From DSAR01 sp034437315 (GTDB lineage Bacteria; Chloroflexota; Anaerolineae; B4-G1): 16,479 bases of DNA. A program made the translations under genes and the position numbers. Below, piece after piece: positions 13,984-16,479 of this stretch. Position 1 is the first letter of the stretch; the number at the start of each line of letters is the position of its first letter. Under the pieces are notes generated by a model. It saw only the letters and a list, made by a program, of their open reading frames with translations, ran no database searches and was not told the DNA's origin. The DNA lies in assembly GCA_034437315.1 (NCBI GenBank), contig DAOTUC010000058.1, forward strand, positions 1 through 16,479, given 5' to 3'.

Positions 13984-14008
13984 AATTCTTGCTCGACGTA
14001 CAAGAATT
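13984..14008. promoter_or_regulatory. 25-bp dyad between the divergent FmdB and protease genes
   Basis: AATTCTTG (13984-13991) and CAAGAATT (14001-14008) are perfect 8-bp inverted repeats around a 9-base centre. There is no T-run. It could be an operator or simply a chance AT-rich dyad. It lies 90 bases before the protease ATG and about 112 bases upstream of the FmdB -35. No convincing promoter for the protease was found in 13984-14097. Confidence 0.4.
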
Positions 14009-14051
14009 CTATCGGTTAATTATGGCGCTCGCATTCTAATAACGATCTGTT

Positions 14052-14064
14052 GAAAACTCCAGTT
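14052..14064. repeat. Third copy of the MITE end sequence (solo)
   Basis: GAAAACTCCAGTT is identical over 13 bases to the right end plus flank of the MITE-like element (12706-12718). No matching left end (CTGGAGTTTTC) was found upstream within 500 bases, and no target duplication is visible. It may be a relic end, or a motif shared for another reason. It lies 33 bases before the protease start. Confidence 0.5.
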
Positions 14065-14097
14065 CTCATTGCCAGACAGTCTTTCGAGTAACTTCAT

Positions 14098-16479
14098 ATG
14101 AATCATAACCAGCGCCTCTGGGGCATTCTACTAGGTTTGTCATTGGCGTCCCTGTTCTTGGTTGGGCGCACATTGCCCACTCAGGCCAGACCGGTGGGAA
14201 CCCCGCCGCCGCCCAAGGTCTCGGCCCACGTTTGGGAGACGGCGGCTGAGAGCGACGAGTCGTCGTTCCTGATCCTGCTCGTCGAACAGGCGGATCTTTC
14301 CGCTGCGCCCGACCAGCCAAGCCGGGAAGCTCGCTTGCGCTACGTCTACGACACCCTCCGGGACGTGGCGTTACGCACCCAGCCCCCCCTACACGCCGAA
14401 CTGGACCGGGCCGGCGCGGTCTATCGCCCCTTCTACGTCGTCAATATGATCGCGGCTAAGGGCGACCGGGCGCTCATCGCCAACCTGGCCCAACGGTCCG
14501 AGGTCGCCCGCATCGCCGCCAATCCCTGGGTGCGCCAGACGTTGCCGGATCCAGCGCCGAACAACACGCCGCCGGATCAAGCGCGCTCGTTGGCCCCCCA
14601 GGCCATCGAGTGGGGCGTCAGGCAGGTCAACGCCGACGACGTGTGGGCCCTGGGCTTTACCGGGCAGGGCGTCGTCGTCGCCGGGCAGGACACCGGCTAC
14701 GATTGGACGCATCCGGCGCTGAAAAACCAGTACCGGGGCTTCGACGGGATCACTGTCACCCACGACTATCACTGGCACGACGCCATTCACAGCGGAGGCG
14801 GCGTCTGCGGGGCCGATTCCCCCGCGCCGTGCGACGATCACGGACACGGCACCCACACGATGGGGACGATTGTAGGCCACGATGGCGGGAGTAACCAGAT
14901 CGGCGTGGCGCCCGGCGCCCGCTGGATCGGCTGCCGGAATATGGACCGGGGCGTCGGTTCGCCAGCGACCTACGCCGAATGTTTCCAATTCTTCCTGGCT
15001 CCCTATCCGCTGGACGGCGACCCGTTCATCGACGGCGACCCGGCCCGGGCGCCCCACGTGATCAACAATTCCTGGACGTGCCCAGTTTCGGAAGGGTGTA
15101 CCGATCCAGACGTATTGTTAGACGTGGTCGAGAACGTACGGGCGGCGGGCATCCTGGTCGTGGCCTCGGCCGGCAACTCTGGCTCTTCCTGTAGCAGCGT
15201 CCGGGAACCGCCGGCGATCTACGACGCGGCCTTCTCGGTGGGCGCAACCAACAGCAGCGACGGTATCGCCAGTTTCAGCAGCCGGGGGCCGGTGACGGTG
15301 GACGGCTCCGGGCGGATGAAGCCGCAGATCGCAGCGCCGGGGGTGAGCGTGCGCTCCAGTTATCCCGGCGGACGTTACGGAACGCTCTCTGGCACCTCGA
15401 TGGCTGGGCCGCACGTCGCGGGGACGGCGGCGTTGTTGTGGTCGGCGGCGCCCGTGCTCATCGGGGATGTGGCGACCACGGAACACGTCATCACCCGGAC
15501 CGCCCGCCCCCGCACGACAAGTCAAACCTGCGGCGACGACGTCGCCGGCGACGTCCCCAACAACGTCTACGGCTGGGGCATCGTGGACGCGCTGGCGGCG
15601 GTGCAGGAAGACATTCCGGGTTTGGCGATGACGAAGCGCGTTGCTACTGATACGGTCGCCCCAGGCGCGCTGTTGACCTATACGTTGCAGATCACCAACA
15701 CCGGGACCGTGACGCTCTCGGCCATCGTGACCGACTATTTACCATTACACATCGAGCCAAGCCAGACGAGCGGCGGGACCGTTCTGACGCCCGGCGGCGT
15801 GCTGACCTGGACGCCCACCATCACGGCCCCCGGCGGCGTGTGGCGCGAGACACTGGCGCTGACGGCGGCCAACGATTACAGCGGGCCGCTGACCAACGTG
15901 GTGCACGTCGACACCGTCGAAGGGGCGCACGGCGCGGCGACGGTATCTGTGACCATCCCGCCCGTGTTAGACGTAGACAAGCAGGCCAGTTCCGCCGTCG
16001 TCTTCGCCGGCGCGCCGCTGACCTATACGCTGCTCGTGACCAATATCAGCGGGATCGCGCGCGCCGTCATCGTGACCGACCATTTACCGCTACACATCGA
16101 GCCGGGCCAGGCGGGTGAGGGGACAGCCCTGACGCCCGGCGGCGCGCTGACCTGGACGCCCACCATCACCGGGCCCGGCGGCGTGTGGCGCGAGACGCTA
16201 GCGCTGACGGTGACCAACGATTACAGCGGGCCATTGACCAACGTGCTGCGCGCCGCTTCATTAGAGGGTTGGGGAGACGTTTCTGTCGCGACCGTTGAGG
16301 CGCTCGTCAGGCCATTATTGGACATCCATAAAGGGGCCAGTCCCACCATCGTCTCCTCCGGCGCGCCGCTGACCTATACGATCGGCGTGACCAACGCCGG
16401 CCGGATAACGCGCACGGTCGTCGTGACCGACCGCTTGCCGTTGCACATCGAGCCGGGCCAGACGAGCGAGGGGACAGCC
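14098..16479 (+). CDS. Secreted subtilisin-like (S8) serine protease with DUF11 repeats, 3' end outside window
   Basis: 794 codons are visible, open at the right end. A signal peptide (basic NHNQR, then a hydrophobic core) covers about residues 1-31, followed by an inhibitor-I9-like propeptide to about 170. The S8 catalytic domain has D198 (GQDTGYD), H250 (HGHGTHTMG), oxyanion N360 (ASAGNSG) and S434 (SGTSMAGPHVAG). All are intact, and the layout resembles bacillopeptidase F-type enzymes. From residue 509 come tandem DUF11-type (TIGR01451-like) beta-sandwich repeats of 115-117 aa: 509-623, 624-740, and 741 onward (truncated). These probably act as an extracellular stalk, and a C-terminal anchor may lie beyond the window. 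ATG 14098 is the first possible start, since an in-frame TAA is at 14089; the ribosome site is weak (CGAGTA). Expected role: extracellular protein degradation. Confidence 0.92.
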   Translation, partial: MNHNQRLWGILLGLSLASLFLVGRTLPTQARPVGTPPPPKVSAHVWETAAESDESSFLILLVEQADLSAAPDQPSREARLRYVYDTLRDVALRTQPPLHAELDRAGAVYRPFYVVNMIAAKGDRALIANLAQRSEVARIAANPWVRQTLPDPAPNNTPPDQARSLAPQAIEWGVRQVNADDVWALGFTGQGVVVAGQDTGYDWTHPALKNQYRGFDGITVTHDYHWHDAIHSGGGVCGADSPAPCDDHGHGTHTMGTIVGHDGGSNQIGVAPGARWIGCRNMDRGVGSPATYAECFQFFLAPYPLDGDPFIDGDPARAPHVINNSWTCPVSEGCTDPDVLLDVVENVRAAGILVVASAGNSGSSCSSVREPPAIYDAAFSVGATNSSDGIASFSSRGPVTVDGSGRMKPQIAAPGVSVRSSYPGGRYGTLSGTSMAGPHVAGTAALLWSAAPVLIGDVATTEHVITRTARPRTTSQTCGDDVAGDVPNNVYGWGIVDALAAVQEDIPGLAMTKRVATDTVAPGALLTYTLQITNTGTVTLSAIVTDYLPLHIEPSQTSGGTVLTPGGVLTWTPTITAPGGVWRETLALTAANDYSGPLTNVVHVDTVEGAHGAATVSVTIPPVLDVDKQASSAVVFAGAPLTYTLLVTNISGIARAVIVTDHLPLHIEPGQAGEGTALTPGGALTWTPTITGPGGVWRETLALTVTNDYSGPLTNVLRAASLEGWGDVSVATVEALVRPLLDIHKGASPTIVSSGAPLTYTIGVTNAGRITRTVVVTDRLPLHIEPGQTSEGTA
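15622..16479 (+). repeat. Tandem intragenic repeat, about 345-351 bp period
   Basis: Three units start near 15622, 15967 and 16318, seen from the recurring GACCTATACG at 15675, 16020 and 16371 (periods 345 and 351 bp). The stretch 15784-15900 matches 16129-16245 with about ten differences in 117 bases by eye, mostly synonymous or conservative. The third unit is cut by the window end. Such near-identical DNA can expand or contract by recombination. Confidence 0.85.

Noticed and set aside
14389..15057. Minus-strand open frame opposite the protease
   Set aside because: Shadow of the S8 catalytic domain; no family features or ribosome site.
15622..16479. CRISPR-like or satellite repeat
   Set aside because: The period is about 350 bp, in frame, and encodes DUF11-type domains.

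Overview
The window looks like a GC-rich bacterial chromosome segment, most probably from a Chloroflexota (Anaerolineae-like) organism. This lineage call is an inference from the gene mix: a DUF2723-type membrane glycosyltransferase with a long beta-rich tail, a DUF1028 protein, an FmdB zinc ribbon, and a secreted S8 protease carrying DUF11-type repeats. No rRNA, tRNA or CRISPR array was seen.

Left block (1-1742): an AT-richer restriction-modification unit sits downstream of a 95-bp inverted-repeat structure. A beta-class (SPPY) DNA methyltransferase overlaps by 4 bp a BglII/BstYI-type endonuclease with the family's D-x8-E-x-Q active-site pattern. Base and codon use change abruptly inside the endonuclease gene near 1560, from AT-rich to the host's GC-rich style, so the gene may be mosaic. 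Two host-like genes follow on the same strand: a ferritin-like protein and a DUF1028 protein. A 47-bp REP-like cruciform lies at 3210-3256, between this block and the converging next one.

Central block (12462 down to 3313, minus strand): five closely packed genes that probably form one operon. In transcription order they are a DUF2723 (PMT-like) membrane glycosyltransferase, an O-antigen ligase/polymerase-like protein, a membrane GAF histidine kinase, an MFS (SLC45/GPH-like) transporter and a branch-1 nitrilase. Gaps and overlaps are 16 bp, ATGA overlap, 34 bp and TGATG overlap. An extended -10 promoter lies so close to the first ATG that the transcript may be nearly leaderless. The first two genes suggest surface glycan or glycoprotein assembly. 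The kinase may sense envelope state. The transporter-nitrilase pair looks like a separate uptake and catabolism module.

Right block (12530-16479): a divergent, well-formed promoter faces a single-pass membrane protein of unknown function. A 153-bp MITE-like element, with perfect 13-bp terminal inverted repeats and a 6-bp target-site duplication (TTAAGT), has inserted at that promoter's expected transcription start. Next come a small FmdB-family zinc-ribbon gene on the minus strand with its own near-consensus promoter, and the start of a secreted subtilisin-like protease whose tandem DUF11-type repeats run off the right end of the window.
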